A model generated the notes under the pieces. The model made no database searches and was not told the DNA's origin. It was given only the letters and a program-made list of their open reading frames with translations. Below, in pieces: positions 1 through 10,382 of a stretch of 64,000 nt of DNA (the stretch's first letter is position 1; each line of letters begins with the position of its first letter). Position numbers and translations under genes: made by a program. The stretch is from Salvia splendens (taxonomy: Eukaryota; Streptophyta; Magnoliopsida; Lamiales; Lamiaceae): positions 17,469,901-17,533,900 of the forward strand of contig NC_056042.1 of assembly GCF_004379255.2 (NCBI RefSeq), written 5' to 3'.

Positions 1-200
1 ACAGGTCAGCTAAAATGACATATTTCTTAGTCTGCACGAGATTTTAGGAGTGGTAGGTTAATTGGGATAAGTATTAAATGGACAGAGAAAGAGAGTTGGG
101 ATATGTGAGAGAAAAAATGATTTGGTGTATTAATTGAAGTATTTCCAATAAGAAATGTGTCATCTTATTATTTGGAGTGTGTCATCTAGGACGGGGAATA
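1..200. mobile_element. MITE, Tc1/mariner-like, cut by window edge
   Basis: The first bases (AAAATGACATATTTCTTAG) resemble the left end of the MITE at 20065-20358, and the end near 185-200 (GTCATCTAGGACGGGG) is the matching inverted terminus. There is no coding capacity. The left tip lies outside the window. Confidence 0.6.
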
Positions 201-349
201 CAACCCTTGCAAATTTTGTGCATCATATAGCTTCATAGATGTGAAATTCTTTTATGAAACGAGGATAGTAATAAGGTGAAGAGCTTTAAATTGACATCTG
301 TCTCCAAGTTCTACATCAATTAGTGTTACTGTTAAGTGTTTTTAAACTA
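201..349. other. Unassigned AT-rich sequence
   Basis: Short AT-rich spacer between two MITEs. I see no gene or repeat in it. Confidence 0.5.
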
Positions 350-576
350 CTCCCTCTATCCACGAAAAATAGTTGCACTTTGTCATTTTTGATATGTCCA
401 CAAAAAATATAGTCCCATTTCTGAAAACGGAAAGTTTTTCTCTCGTACTTTACTCACTTTTCTCTTGTTTCTCTCTCATACTTTACTGATTTTTTGTCAT
501 TCTCTCTTATTTACCAATTTTTAGTTAAACTCATGCCGTCCACAAATTAAATTATTTTTTTTATGGATGAAGGGAG
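350..576. mobile_element. Stowaway-type MITE
   Basis: It starts CTCCCTCTATCCACGAAAAA and ends with the inverse TGGATGAAGGGAG. TA dinucleotides flank both ends (348-349 and 577-578), as expected for Tc1/mariner-type target duplication. It is about 227 bp, AT-rich and non-coding, which is normal for Stowaway elements. Confidence 0.85.
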
Positions 577-904
577 TATTTCTTTATTTTTCTTATTTGC
601 TTTTAACACAGAATGAGGGGTCAAAAAGCTTAAAGAAAAAGCTTATGTGCATGGACTTGGACCCATGTCAGAGTAGTTCCTCATTGGCCCAAAACGTGGA
701 GAAAGAGAATTTTAGCACATGTTTTCATAATTAAATTCCCTTCTATCGAGATATTTGATTTACCTACGTGTCCCGTGAAGTCGCTCGGATAATTAGATCT
801 TTTAAATTTTATGTAATTAATGTCATTTTATATTAATGAAAAGAGATGTGTGTTTTAAAAGCTCCGTTCAAATTTTCTTTGTCAGTTCTTTCTCAAACTT
901 CTAG
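577..904. other. Unassigned non-coding sequence
   Basis: I see no convincing ORF, repeat or RNA gene here. It may be decayed sequence of the Gypsy remnant that follows. Confidence 0.4.
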
Positions 905-1723
905 GTAGGTTGAACCGCATTAGGATTAGGTGGGTGGTGGGAAATGATGAAGGGTCGAGGAATAAGCTCATTTAGTTGTTCCATGACACAAGTATGGGGG
1001 GTCACTCGGGAATTTTTGTTATTATTACTCATAAGAGGTTGGCTGCATTATTCTTTTGAAATCACATGGAGAAAGATATCAGGAACTACATTCGTGCATG
1101 TGATATTTGCCAAAGATTCAAGTATGATAATAGTGTCCTCCCTGGCCTTCTACAACCTCTCCCTATACCTGATGAAGCTAGCTCACATGTCAGCTTGGAC
1201 TTTTGGTAACATAACAGTTTTGATAGTAGGCTAGCTCACATGTCAGCTTGGACTTTTGGTAACATAACAGTTTTGATAGTAGTGGATAGGCTCATTAAGT
1301 ATGTTCATTTTTGTTGTATGAAACATCCATATTTAGTTTTGGTGGTTGCTCAAGCCTTCCTAGATAATCTATTCAAACTACATGGCCTTCTTAATATCTT
1401 GATCAGTGCCAGGGATGTTGTTTTTGTCAGCAAGTTCTAGCAAGATTTTTTCAAATTACAAGGGATAGAGCTACATATGTCCACGGCTTACCATTCTAAA
1501 AGTGATGGCCAAACCGAAGTGGTCAATAAATGCTTACAAACCTATCTAAGATGTATGTGTGGAGACCAAAATACCCATTGGAGTAAATGAATCAGTTTGG
1601 CTGAATTTTGGTACACCCAGTTCATGGTACAACACCTGTCATCACTTAGCTATCGGATGCAGTTCCTTTGAAGCCTTATATGGTTATGCTCCACCTATTC
1701 ACATTCCCTACTTTAAAGGTGAT
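905..1723 (+). pseudogene. Decayed Reina-type Gypsy pol: integrase, left part
   Basis: Reading across several frames gives the chromoviral integrase in order: a GGHSG-like segment near 990, the zinc-binding stretch ending CDICQRFKY near 1110, GLLQPLPIP near 1145, VVDRLIKYVHF near 1280, LHGL then the SARD equivalent of SDRD near 1400, STAYHSKSDGQTEVVNK near 1490, and a final FEALYGYAPPIHIPYFKGD ending at the break. Frameshifts, stops and a 53-bp tandem duplication make it a pseudogene. The frame stops at 1718-1723 where element A is inserted, and the rest of the protein resumes at 9936. GLLQPLPIP is typical of the Reina clade. Confidence 0.85.
1177..1282. repeat. Perfect 53-bp tandem duplication in integrase remnant
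   Basis: Two adjoining identical 53-bp units (1177-1229 and 1230-1282), each starting GCTAGCTCACATGTCAGC. The length is not a multiple of three, so it shifts the frame. Confidence 0.95.
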
Positions 1724-3228
1724 TGATGACTGAAAGCTAAGCTCGCAGGCTTGCAGGTATCGTGTTAAGCAAGGGTGTATCCTCCTGCTCAGGATAGAAG
1801 TCACAGCCGACCTGAACCTGGCATCAAAGAAATTCCTCAACCCACTTCTACAGGCTAGTATAGTGGAGGTAAGGGTCGAATCCCACAGAGATGGATGCGC
1901 TTTGGGTAATTGTGGTAATAGTCTGGAGGGGTTTGGTTAGCTACCACGCTTGGGTTGAGATTCTACCTAGATAGGAATTAAAGGTGGTACTCTGCTGACT
2001 GGGTGGTGTGAAAGTAATCGACATCTGGTTGTGTACGTGAGAGTGGGGGACAAGGTGTTTCAGGGACATGTGGAAACTACTCGGTTACTATAAAAGGCTA
2101 AACGGAATATCAGAGAAAAAAAGTGGTGGTTGGTGGCTATACTGTCAGATCTGTAGGGTACCAACAGAAAAGTAAAGGACAAAAGCAAAAGTAACTAAAA
2201 AGCTAAAGTGGTCCCAAACTTGGATGTGTATGTTGTCTTCTTCAACAAGCTTGAACAAAATCAAACAAACTCAGATTCCATAGATGAAATTACAGATTAA
2301 CAACTCCACAATTCAGATCCAGAAATTAACTCACTAAAATTCGAAGATTAAACGAGCGAAATCAAGAACTACACATACTGGACGACATGCAAGATGACAG
2401 AATTCACGTAAACTCACATTTCAAACTTAATCACTTCAGAAATTAAATCTAAACAGCAACTTAACTAACAATCACAGATCAAGCAGCTTCAAATGAAATC
2501 ATGCTTTCAACACTTAGAAATTACTGCTACAACTAGATCTAAGCTACCTTGGCAGAATGAAACAGATTCAAACCGAACGCGATGCATAAAAACGACTTCA
2601 TTGCATAAAATGTTTGGATCCCAACAAAACACTTCAAAAGATAACAAGTATTGAAAATGCAACAGATCTAACGAAAGGAAAACAAGTAAGATTAACTAGG
2701 AAAGCCAGTAAAGATTGTTTTGCCACTCCGGGCGATGAAACTGCTATGACTAGGGAATGAACTGGCTGGAATGATGGAAGGCGATTCTTCGGTGGAACTT
2801 CAGGTGACCATGGCTGTGGCGAGGAATGAGAAGATATTGGATTATGCTGAAGGAACGGATCTACCTAGTGAGAATACTCTAACTAAGTGTGAATGTCGAT
2901 GATGATCCCCCCTTTTTCTCTCCAAGTGGCTTTCTTTTATAGGGAGGCCTGCCCTTACTTTTTAGAGTAGACTCTCTTCGTGAAATGACTCTTTTGCCCT
3001 TGTTTGTGGTTGATCCTTCACAACAATCCTTCTTCTCTACTCGAGCCTTTTTGGCATGCATCCTGGTCAGTATTGCACCCTTCTGGCGCTCTTTTCACCT
3101 GAGTTATCCGACCCCTTTCGTACTGACTAGTACCCTTTTCCTGCACACTTTAGCAACTGTTTTGCAAATATAATCCAATTAAACACGTTATACTGACCAG
3201 TAACCAAGGCCTAGAATATGACTTATCA
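1724..3228 (-). repeat. Element A 3' LTR
   Basis: 1505 bp, TG...CA in both orientations. In minus sense it starts TGATAAGTCATATTCTAGG. It contains a U5-type block (1846-1900) whose sense reads GTGGGATTCGACCC then CTATACTAG. The same block recurs in the LTR of element C near 40230-40260. Confidence 0.92.
2934..2943 (-). promoter_or_regulatory. TATA box in element A 3' LTR
   Basis: Minus-strand CCTATAAAAG, a near-consensus plant TATA box, sits about 290 bp into the LTR in sense direction. The same motif is at 9635-9645 in the 5' LTR. Confidence 0.6.
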
Positions 3229-3245
3229 AACTGCTCACACTTACC
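3229..3245 (-). promoter_or_regulatory. Polypurine tract of element A
   Basis: Minus-strand GGTAAGTGTGAGCAGTT abuts the 3' LTR start TGATAAG. Element C has TTTAAGTGTGAGCAGTT at the same place. This is the expected site for plus-strand DNA priming. Confidence 0.7.
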
Positions 3246-3564
3246 ACATGCTTGTCCTCAAGCGTGAAGAACAAACAAAAGGAAATAAGTCGAATTCTAG
3301 CCTGGTTACACCCCTGACCGACCCTATCCTAAACTAGACTCTAAACTATGACGCAAAGAACAACACATACACGACGGACAAACACATATAAACAGTAACA
3401 CAAGCACTTAAACACATTGAACGGGCTATATTTTCAACCATCCCTCCCCTTGGGATCAGGTGCAATCCGGCCTTAGACAGCCTTGAACTACTGTCGCCCC
3501 CCTTTTCCTTCCCAGTCAGTATATCTACTCATCAAGATCACCCAAACTCTTGGCCAAACACCAG

Positions 3565-3605
3565 ATTCGCTCAGTCACTCATTCCTCACCGGGGATGTTA
3601 GGACT
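3565..3605 (-). other. Conserved box 2 in element A
   Basis: The sense strand reads AGTCCTAACATCCCCGGTG, followed by AGGAATGAGTGACTGAGCG. Close matches lie at 38631-38676 (C) and 63131-63178 (D). It is not in a conserved reading frame, and its role is unknown. Confidence 0.75.
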
Positions 3606-3855
3606 GTCTTCTCTCAAAATGCTGAACCACTGATGCTTCGGACTTAGATCTCACGTGCGGCTCCTGAAGGGCTTTAAGGCTTGTAATGGGGTTATTGGTT
3701 TGTAATGTTTGGGGTGGATGTTCCTAAGGCTCTAAGGTTCAAAAACTACTACTTTATTTTGATGTGGGGGAACTGTGTGCATTTGAGCTCTTGGCTGTTG
3801 CTTCTCTACGGCTTGACGTTTCCTGATATTGGACTTCAACTGGTCAACTAGCTTC

Positions 3856-3968
3856 TTTGTGGCTTCGCCACCCTTATTCCTTCTTCCTTCTTTTTGTGGT
3901 CAAGTTTTTTTCGACCATTTTCTTCAACATTTTTTTATTGTGGCTTCGCCACCCTTATTCCTTCTTAT
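3856..3968 (-). repeat. Two 28-bp repeats with GTGGC-TTC-GCCAC hairpin
   Basis: TGTGGCTTCGCCACCCTTAT, followed by TCCTTCTT, occurs twice about 81 bp apart. Each copy contains a perfect 5-bp stem with a 3-nt loop (3859-3871 and 3940-3952). Confidence 0.85.
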
Positions 3969-4278
3969 TTTTTAGACCTGGGTTTTTCCTGGTCGATTTT
4001 CTCCTTACCCATCGACTTCTTTCTCCAGTTGGTTTTTTCTGTATGTGCTCCTGGCCAGTCGCCTTATTGCCTTATGCCTCGCACACACACAGTCCCAGTG
4101 GCTAGTGGGTTATATCTGGGTATAAAATTGGCTAGAAAGAGGGGTTCTAAGGGATGGTTTTTTTTTGGATGGGGGTTTCCTATGCTTTCAGGACTTGCTA
4201 CACGCGGTCACCTTACCCTAGGCATAATGTGGCAACCACTCTTTTCTTTTCTAAATTGGTGGAAAGTGGTTCCACTTA

Positions 4279-4297
4279 GGCTTATAACACACCATTT
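4279..4297 (-). other. Conserved box 1 in element A
   Basis: The sense strand reads AAATGGTGTGTTATAAGCC. Elements C (38249-38266) and D (62476-62493) both have AAATGTGAGTTATAAGCC at the equivalent place. Confidence 0.75.
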
Positions 4298-4566
4298 AAG
4301 ATGGCTTTTGTATCTGGCTCTAAGGATGGGTTTTTTCTATCATACTTGCATCATCTATACTGACTAGGAGATACTAAGGGGGTGGTTTCCATTGTCCAGC
4401 ATGCATTATCTCCCTCAATTCCCCTCACCGTCAATTCGAGGCAGTTGAGTATTAAGCCCATTAATAAACACATATATACAAATCCTAGACCTAAACAAAC
4501 ACTAGCACACACATTTAACACAGACCACACATATATACATGTCATACTGGTAATTGTCTCCCCCTC

Positions 4567-4608
4567 CCAATTCACAAGTGTCTGCCCTCAGATATGGCTG
4601 TGAATTGG
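4567..4608 (-). other. Long hairpin in element A
   Basis: A perfect 10-bp stem, CCAATTCACA pairing with TGTGAATTGG, separated by 22 nt. It follows the 35-nt hairpins in sense order, as the long hairpins of C (37952-38022) and D (62163-62232) do. Confidence 0.75.
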
Positions 4609-4685
4609 AAAATGGGAATGGCTAGTATGGCCGACATACATACGCATTAACAAAATAAGAACAAAACATACTTAGTCTAAAACTT

Positions 4686-4720
4686 CTCACACTTAGACTA
4701 TGCAATAGGATAAGTGGGAG
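4686..4720 (-). other. 35-nt hairpin, copy 1 of element A
   Basis: Plus-strand arms CTCACACTTAG and ATAAGTGGGAG flank 13 nt (ACTATGCAATAGG). Two arm positions are mismatched. The inner CTAT/ATAG stem is intact. Confidence 0.75.
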
Positions 4721-4774
4721 AGTTGAAGACTTAAACAGAACTCAACAAACACAAACAGATATATACATAAACTT

Positions 4775-4809
4775 CTCACACTTAGACTATGCAATAGGCT
4801 AAGTGTGAG
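4775..4809 (-). other. 35-nt hairpin, copy 2 of element A
   Basis: Perfect 11-bp arms CTCACACTTAG/CTAAGTGTGAG around 13 nt. In sense the inside reads CCTATTGCATAGT: one C-T opposition, then CTAT/ATAG paired around the loop TGC. Confidence 0.85.
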
Positions 4810-4873
4810 TTAACATGCACACGAAAAGAAAACAAACACATACACATGCGCCAAAGTAGCAAACCCTGTACTT

Positions 4874-4909
4874 CTCACACTTAGACTATTGAATAGGCTA
4901 AGTGTTGTG
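4874..4909 (-). other. 35-nt-type hairpin, copy 3 of element A
   Basis: The arm CTCACACTTAG is followed by 13 nt (ACTATTGAATAGG) and CTAAGTGTTGTG. The right arm carries one extra base. The inner CTAT/ATAG stem is kept with a different loop. Confidence 0.75.
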
Positions 4910-5025
4910 AATGGGGTTTGCACACACATACTACACAAAATTACTCTACCTAAAACAACAGAACAACAAATAAAATAAAAAAAAAACTAAAACTGAAAAA
5001 GAAAACTAACTCGTCAGTGGGGTGG

Positions 5026-7790
5026 TCACATATTCCTTATGCTCCTTCGCGGGGCAGGGCTGGGTGCAGGTGGTTCCTTGGGTTCCTCTTCCTCGGTATC
5101 GGATTGATTCTCCTCAGACTCTGCCGGTTCATCGGCACCTTCTTCCTCTGGCTCTTCTCCTTCCTTCTCGGTTACCTGTGGTTTATCAGTCTGGCCTCCA
5201 TGGCCACTTGTTCCAGCTCCCTTAACTGTCTTCCCTTTCGCTAACTCTTTCAGAATACTTTCCATCACATTCGTCAGACGGGTCAACTCCGCTTTGGCTT
5301 GCCTGTTCTCCTCTGCTAACTCTGCTACCGCTCTTTCCAGGTTTGCTGGCCTCTGAGCCTGAACCTGCGTGCCTTGGCCATCTGCTACGCTTCCAGCAGG
5401 GATAGCTTCTTCACCCATGGCGTAAAAACGCGGGGCTCCTTCTCTGATATAGACAGTATTCGTGCGGACGAAGAAAGACGTATCAAATGGGCCAGGAGGG
5501 TCCACCATATACAAGGGAGATAAACCTTCGGCCTCCAAAATAGTAATGTTGTTCCTCACGAAGGCTCCCAATATGTGGCAAAGGGATAGATTTCTTGCAG
5601 GGTGTGGCAATGAGGTGGCATTGATAAGCGGTCCAGAATCCCAGATGCACTCTCCTCCCGCGCTTGGCGCACCAGAGGAGGTAGAGTTCAGTCATGGACG
5701 TCCGGACGGCCGAATTTGACTGCCCTAGCAGATTGAAGTCCAGGTAGAGTTGGACCAGGCGCAAGATGGGGTTGTTGAAATGAATGGAGCGGGATATGGT
5801 AGATGAAAACTACCCAACAGCTGGGTGAGTTAGTTCCACCCACGCTTCCTGGGGTTCAAATTCGATGTGCCTCCGGGGAATCCCCCTCTCCCTACTTCTC
5901 CATTCTGGCCCTATGGCCTCTTCTAAGCTACACATTCCCAATCTGACCGTCCACTCGATCAAGCTCGTCCTCACTTCTCTCCCGAATACCCTAAAGGTTA
6001 TGGACTCTTCATCCAGGTCAGCAGTGACCCTGAATCTAAAGGTGGTGAAAAATTTCTTTGCCAACCTAATAGGTATACTCGGGTCTCTATTCTCCAACAA
6101 CCAGTCAAAACACAACGCACTCAAATGCGACAAGAAAGGCTCTCGGGCATTCAATTCATCAAGAGAGGGAAAATAGAGTACCTTCCCGCTTTTAATCTGC
6201 TTGCTGCCATCATCTTTGTCATCAAATGCATCCTGCAGCTTTTTGGTGCTGAAATGCTTCATGTCTACTATTAGCTCGTATGTGAGCTCCACTCTCCAAT
6301 GCCGGTACTTCAATCTTTCCACCGGAGGATGCATCAACTCACGATGGTTGTGTGGGAGCTGCTTTTCTCCATACTCCTCGTCCTCTAGGGAGACGTCGCT
6401 TTCTGACCCCGATTCTTCACTGGCGGTATACTCACTGTCACTCGGCTCCCTTTGGCGCAGTGGGGCTCTCTGATCTGACTCTGTGATGACGATGCCGGTG
6501 TTGACCGTGCGTTGCTTCTTGCTGCTTGGCTTCTTTGTAACAGGGGCTTTCCCCTTCCTTTTCCTCTCCTGGAGGTACCTATCTTCATCTCCGTCTTCGT
6601 CTTCCTCCAGTCTCTCCTCTATTGGTGTCGAAGGCTCCTTCTGGGCAGCAGGCTGGGTCTCCACGCGGATATGGGTACTGTCATCTACTGGCTCTGCGTG
6701 ACCTATTGACTCCGATGCGAGGTCTAGACCCTCAGCCATCTTGTCAGTTTCCTCTCTCTGGCCACTCGGCGTGGGTGAGACCACTTCGGTTGCTGTCGAG
6801 GCATCTTTCAAGTTGGTAGCTGACAAGGATTCCTCCCCAGGTTTTGTAGGAGTAGTCCTTTCTTCTTCACCTGAGATCTCCACTGCACTTGCTGCTGTGT
6901 TTGCTCCTGCCTTGCTGGATGTCCATTTCCCGAAGCATCTTTGCGATACTTTCTTTGGCTTCTTCCGTTCTGCCTTCGGATCATCCTTCAACACCAATTT
7001 TCTAACTGCTTTCGGTTTCAATACTGGTGGTACCACCTTCTCTGGTTCCACTGGTTGTACCTCGGTCTCCTTCTCCTCGATGTGTGTATCACTCTCCCCT
7101 GCTTCTGGCTGGGGAGTCCCTGACTTCGGCTCTTCGTCTTCAGTCTGTTTCTCTTCCACCTTGTCTCCTGGTTGGTGGGCTATGCCTTTTTAGTCGCTTA
7201 CCGTGCTAGCTTCTTCACCTCCTCCTACTGCCTTTGATGCGAGGTCCAGACCCTCAGCCATCTCGGCAGTGCCATCTTCAATCCTGGTCACCTCATCTAA
7301 AAGCGCCTCAAACTCCTCATCAGTCATAAGGCCCTGCTTTTTAGCCGTTTCATTCAGATCTATCTCATCTTTTCCCATTCCTTGGGGAACGGGTTCCGCT
7401 ACCGGCGTTCTCTCTGATTCATCTCCTTCCTCCCGGCTTCCCTTCCCTTTCTTTCCCTTCGGTTTCATCTAGGTCCGAGTCATAATAGGCGGAAAGGGGG
7501 TCAACATCCATTGGTTCGATTTGTTGGTGAGTTGGGGAGGGTTTCGAGGTTTCTGATGGTGCGGTCGTCGAGGGAGATTTCTTTTCTGGTGGGGTTGTTG
7601 AGGAAGTCGGAATGGAGGTTGGTGGGTGCACCGTGGGCTGAACATATGTTTCTGGGTGTGGTACTTCCGGGGTTCCTCCGGTCATGTTCGATCCGCCTCC
7701 GATTTGGCTAAAACCCGCCAAAGCAGCCGCCCAATCTTTATTCGGGTCGTGCTGCCTGAGGAACTTCGCCAGTACGTTCATGGGAACCAT
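5026..7790 (-). pseudogene. Element A gag/ORF1-like gene, broken
   Basis: Five overlapping minus-strand frames (7790-7419, 7468-7190, 7159-5810, 5764-5483, 5610-5026) read as one protein with frameshifts. The N-terminal half is acidic, Pro/Ser/Thr/Glu-rich and disordered, with a basic patch (RKRKGKAPVTKKPSSKK) near 6550. A globular domain near 6200-5500 follows, with FDWLL, then KKFFTTFRF, DLDEESITFRVFG and EWTVRLGM. The next frame gives YLDFNLLGQSNSAVRTSMTE and RRVHLGFW. The C-terminus has a heptad-like coiled coil (NLERAVAELAEENRQAKAEL) and an acidic tail ending RRSIRNM. Element C encodes the same domain order. The SITF...LSxxEW..RxG pattern recalls the Athila ORF1/'putative plant transposon protein' families, but the function is unknown. 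There is no zinc knuckle, so calling it gag is an inference. Confidence 0.75.
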
Positions 7791-8425
7791 CGCCGGAGCC
7801 TGAGGAATCGGCTCTTGTGGTTATGGTTGTGGGCTTGGCGGCCGCTCTTCAGTCGGCAGTTCTAACTCGGGGGTTTCATATCGGAGGATTGAAGGGGGTT
7901 TCTCCGCGGCTTATTTTCTGGCCATCTTCTTCTTCCCCATGGTTTGAGTCGGTGGTTTTTGGTGAATTTTGGTGGTAGTGTGGGTGTTGATTTCGTGAAT
8001 AACGGTGGGTATTTTGGAAGAGAGAATGCAGGTAAGGGTTTGTGAGGTGAAGGGGAATGGGCGGTTGGCGTTTTAGAGTGGAATGGAGCAGTTGAGGGTT
8101 TTAACCGGTAATAGGCAGTTTCCAGGTCGCGCCGCTTCGTGTGGGAGACGGTTGGGAGCGCTGCCTTCTGATTGGACGTCGCCTGTCCTGTCTCTGCACC
8201 ACGCGCCCTCCTAGTCGCTGTCCTGTCCTGCAAAGCTGCACCAAACACTAAATTCAAATTTCACCCTATCCTTTTCAAATCTCCCCTTTATCATTTTCCC
8301 CCCATATTTTCTAAGTATGGAAACAAAGTAAAAAGGACACTTAAATACAATTTGGAGTTTCACCGAATTGGTATTCTTGTGGTCAGTACGTTCTCTAAAT
8401 TAATATTTGAGGTCCGAAAAATATT
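7791..8425 (-). other. Element A 5' leader
   Basis: About 630 bp between the 5' LTR and the gene. No canonical tRNA-iMet primer site follows the LTR; the sense sequence there is AATATTTTTCGGACCTC, which I cannot assign to a tRNA. A 131-codon minus frame (8257-7862) lacks recognisable features and is probably leader read by chance. Confidence 0.5.
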
Positions 8426-9930
8426 TGATGACTGAAAGCTAAGCTCGCAGGCTTGCAGGTGTCGTGTTAAGCAAGGGTGTATCCTCCTGGTCAGAATAGA
8501 AGCCCCAGCCGACCTGAACCTGGCATCAAAGAAATTCCTCCACCCACTTCTATTGGCTAGTATAGTAGAGGTAAGGGTTGAATCCCACAGCGATAGATGC
8601 GCTTTGGGTAATTGTGGTGATAGTCTGGAGGGGTTTGGTTAGCTACCACGCTTGGGTTGAGATTCTACCTAGACAGGAATTAAATGTGGTACTCTACTGA
8701 CTGGGTGGTGTGAAAGTGATCGACATGTGGCTGTGTACGTGAGAGTGGGGGACAAGGTGTTTCAGGGACATGTGGAAACTACTCGGTTACTATAATAGGC
8801 TAAACGGAATATCAGAGAAAAAAAGTGGTGGTTGGTGGCTATACTGTCTGATCTGTAGGGTACCAACAGAAAAGTAAAGGACAAAAACAAAAGTAACTAA
8901 AAAGCTAAAGTGGTCCCAAACTTGGATGTGTATGCTGTCTTCTTCAACAAGCATGAACAAAATCAAACAAACTCAGATTCCATTGATGAAATTACAGATT
9001 AACAACTCCACAATTCAGATCCACAAATTAACTCACTAAAATTCGAAGATTAAAAGAGCGAAATCAAGAACTACACATACTGCACGACATGCAAGATAAC
9101 AGAATTCACGTAAACTCACATTTCATACTTAATTACTTAAGAAATTAAATCTAAACAACAACTTAACTAACAATCACAAATCAAGCAGCTCCAAATGAAA
9201 TCATGCCTTCAACACTTAGAAATTACCGCTACAACTAGATCTAAGCTACCTAGGAAGAATGAAACAGATTCAAACCGAAAGCGATGCATAAAAACGACTT
9301 CATTGCATAAAACGTTTGGATCCCAACAAAACAATTTAAAAGATAACAAGTATTGAAAATGCAATAGATCCAACGAAAGGAAAACAAGTAAGATTAACTA
9401 GGAAAGCGAGAAAAGATTGTTTTGCCACTCCGGGCGATGAAACTATTATGACTACGGAATATACTGGCTGGAACGATGAAAGGCGATTCTCCGGTGGAAC
9501 ATCACGTGACCATGGCTGTGGCGAGGAATGGGAAGATTTTGGATTATGCTGAAGGAACTGATCTACCGAGAGAGAATACTCTAACTAAGTGTGAATTTCG
9601 ATGATGATCCCCCCTTTTTCTCTCCAAGTGGCTTCCTTTTATAGGGAGGCCTGCCTTGCTTTTTAGGGTACACTCTCTTCATGAAATGACTCTTTTTCCC
9701 TTGTTTGTGGTTGATCCTTCCCAGCAATCCTTCTTCTCCATCTCGAGCCTTTTTAGCATGCATCCTGGTCAGTATTGCACCCTTCTGGCGCTCTTTTCAC
9801 CTGGTTTATCCGACCCCTTTCGTACTGACTGGTAGCCTTTTCTTGCACACTTTAGCAACTGTTTTGTAGATATAATCCAATTAAACATGTTATACTGACC
9901 AGTAACCAAGACCTAGAATGTGACTTATCA
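8426..9930 (-). repeat. Element A 5' LTR
   Basis: 1505 bp, the partner of 1724-3228, with scattered substitutions. Its right end ...GACTTATCA is followed by the TSD GTGAT. Confidence 0.92.
9635..9645 (-). promoter_or_regulatory. TATA box of element A 5' LTR
   Basis: Minus-strand CCTATAAAAGG. Its position in the 5' LTR makes it the likely promoter of the element. Confidence 0.6.
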
Positions 9931-9935
9931 GTGAT

Positions 9936-10255
9936 TCTATAGTACACACCGTAGATAACAATTTAGTTTCTATAGGAGGCTATGATTCAGGTTTTGAAGT
10001 TTAATTTGGAGAAAACTCAAAGAAGAACGAAGAGTCAACATGATAAATATAGATCTGAAAGGTATTTACAGTTTGGTGATTGAGTGTATTTGAAGCTACA
10101 ACCTTATAGACAAAATACATTGAAAGACCATCAGTTTCATAAGCTTAAATTGAGGTATTTTGGGCCATTCAAAGTGTTGGATAAGTGTGAGGTCGGTTAT
10201 AAGCTGCAGCTGCCTAGCCAAAGCAAATTGCATCCCGTATTTAATGTATTTTAAT
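9936..10255 (+). pseudogene. Decayed Reina-type Gypsy pol: C-terminal part
   Basis: This continues the remnant that stops at 1718. It reads HDKYRSERYLQFGD, then a stop, VYLKLQPYRQ, HKLKLRYFGPFKVLDK and VGYKLQLPSQSKLHPVFNV. That is the linker after the integrase core that leads to the chromodomain in chromoviruses. The chromodomain itself is not visible, and the frame is lost after about 10255. Confidence 0.85.
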
Positions 10256-10382
10256 CCTGTTCACTAAAATTTCAAACCCCTCTCGGTAATTATATAATCA
10301 TGAAACTAAAATAATACAACCTCTGTCCCGGCCTAAGCGAGACGTTTCTATTTTGGCACAAGAATTTAGGTAGTGGTGTTTA

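Larger units (their letters stand above)
3246..5025 (-). other. Element A non-coding 3' region with conserved structures
   Basis: About 1.8 kb without a credible gene between the ORF and the PPT. In sense order it carries three 35-36-nt hairpins (4909 to 4686), a longer hairpin (4608-4567), the box ending GTTATAAGCC (4297-4279), a local repeat block (about 4100-3850) and the box TAACATCCCCGGTGAGG (about 3605-3567). Elements C and D have the same blocks in the same order. Confidence 0.75.
1724..9930 (-). mobile_element. Element A: non-autonomous LTR retrotransposon (Athila/Tat-like)
   Basis: Two 1505-bp direct repeats (1724-3228 and 8426-9930) begin TG and end CA, and GTGAT flanks both sides (1719-1723 and 9931-9935), so insertion and ends are clear. 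The gene inside reads on the minus strand, so the right LTR is the 5' LTR. The 5.2-kb interior holds one gag/ORF1-like gene and a long non-coding 3' region, with no protease, RT, RNase H or integrase. This resembles known plant TR-GAG or LARD-type elements. The PPT-like GGTAAGTGTGAGCAGTT and the U5 motif TGTGGGATTCGACCC point to Athila/Tat ancestry; that assignment is from memory of the lineage. The two LTRs differ at many sites, so the insertion is not recent. Confidence 0.9.

Noticed and set aside
2879..3061. 60-codon minus ORF, also at 9581-9763
   Set aside because: It is duplicated because it sits in both LTRs of element A. Lys-rich by chance, with no motif.
3857..4367. Plus-strand hydrophobic ORFs that suggest a membrane protein
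   Set aside because: They arise from pyrimidine-rich repeats in the antisense of the element A 3' region, with no conserved counterpart in C or D.
4681..4910. CRISPR-like array (three similar spaced repeats)
   Set aside because: This is plant nuclear DNA. The units are hairpins inside a retrotransposon with unequal spacing, and related units occur in other elements.
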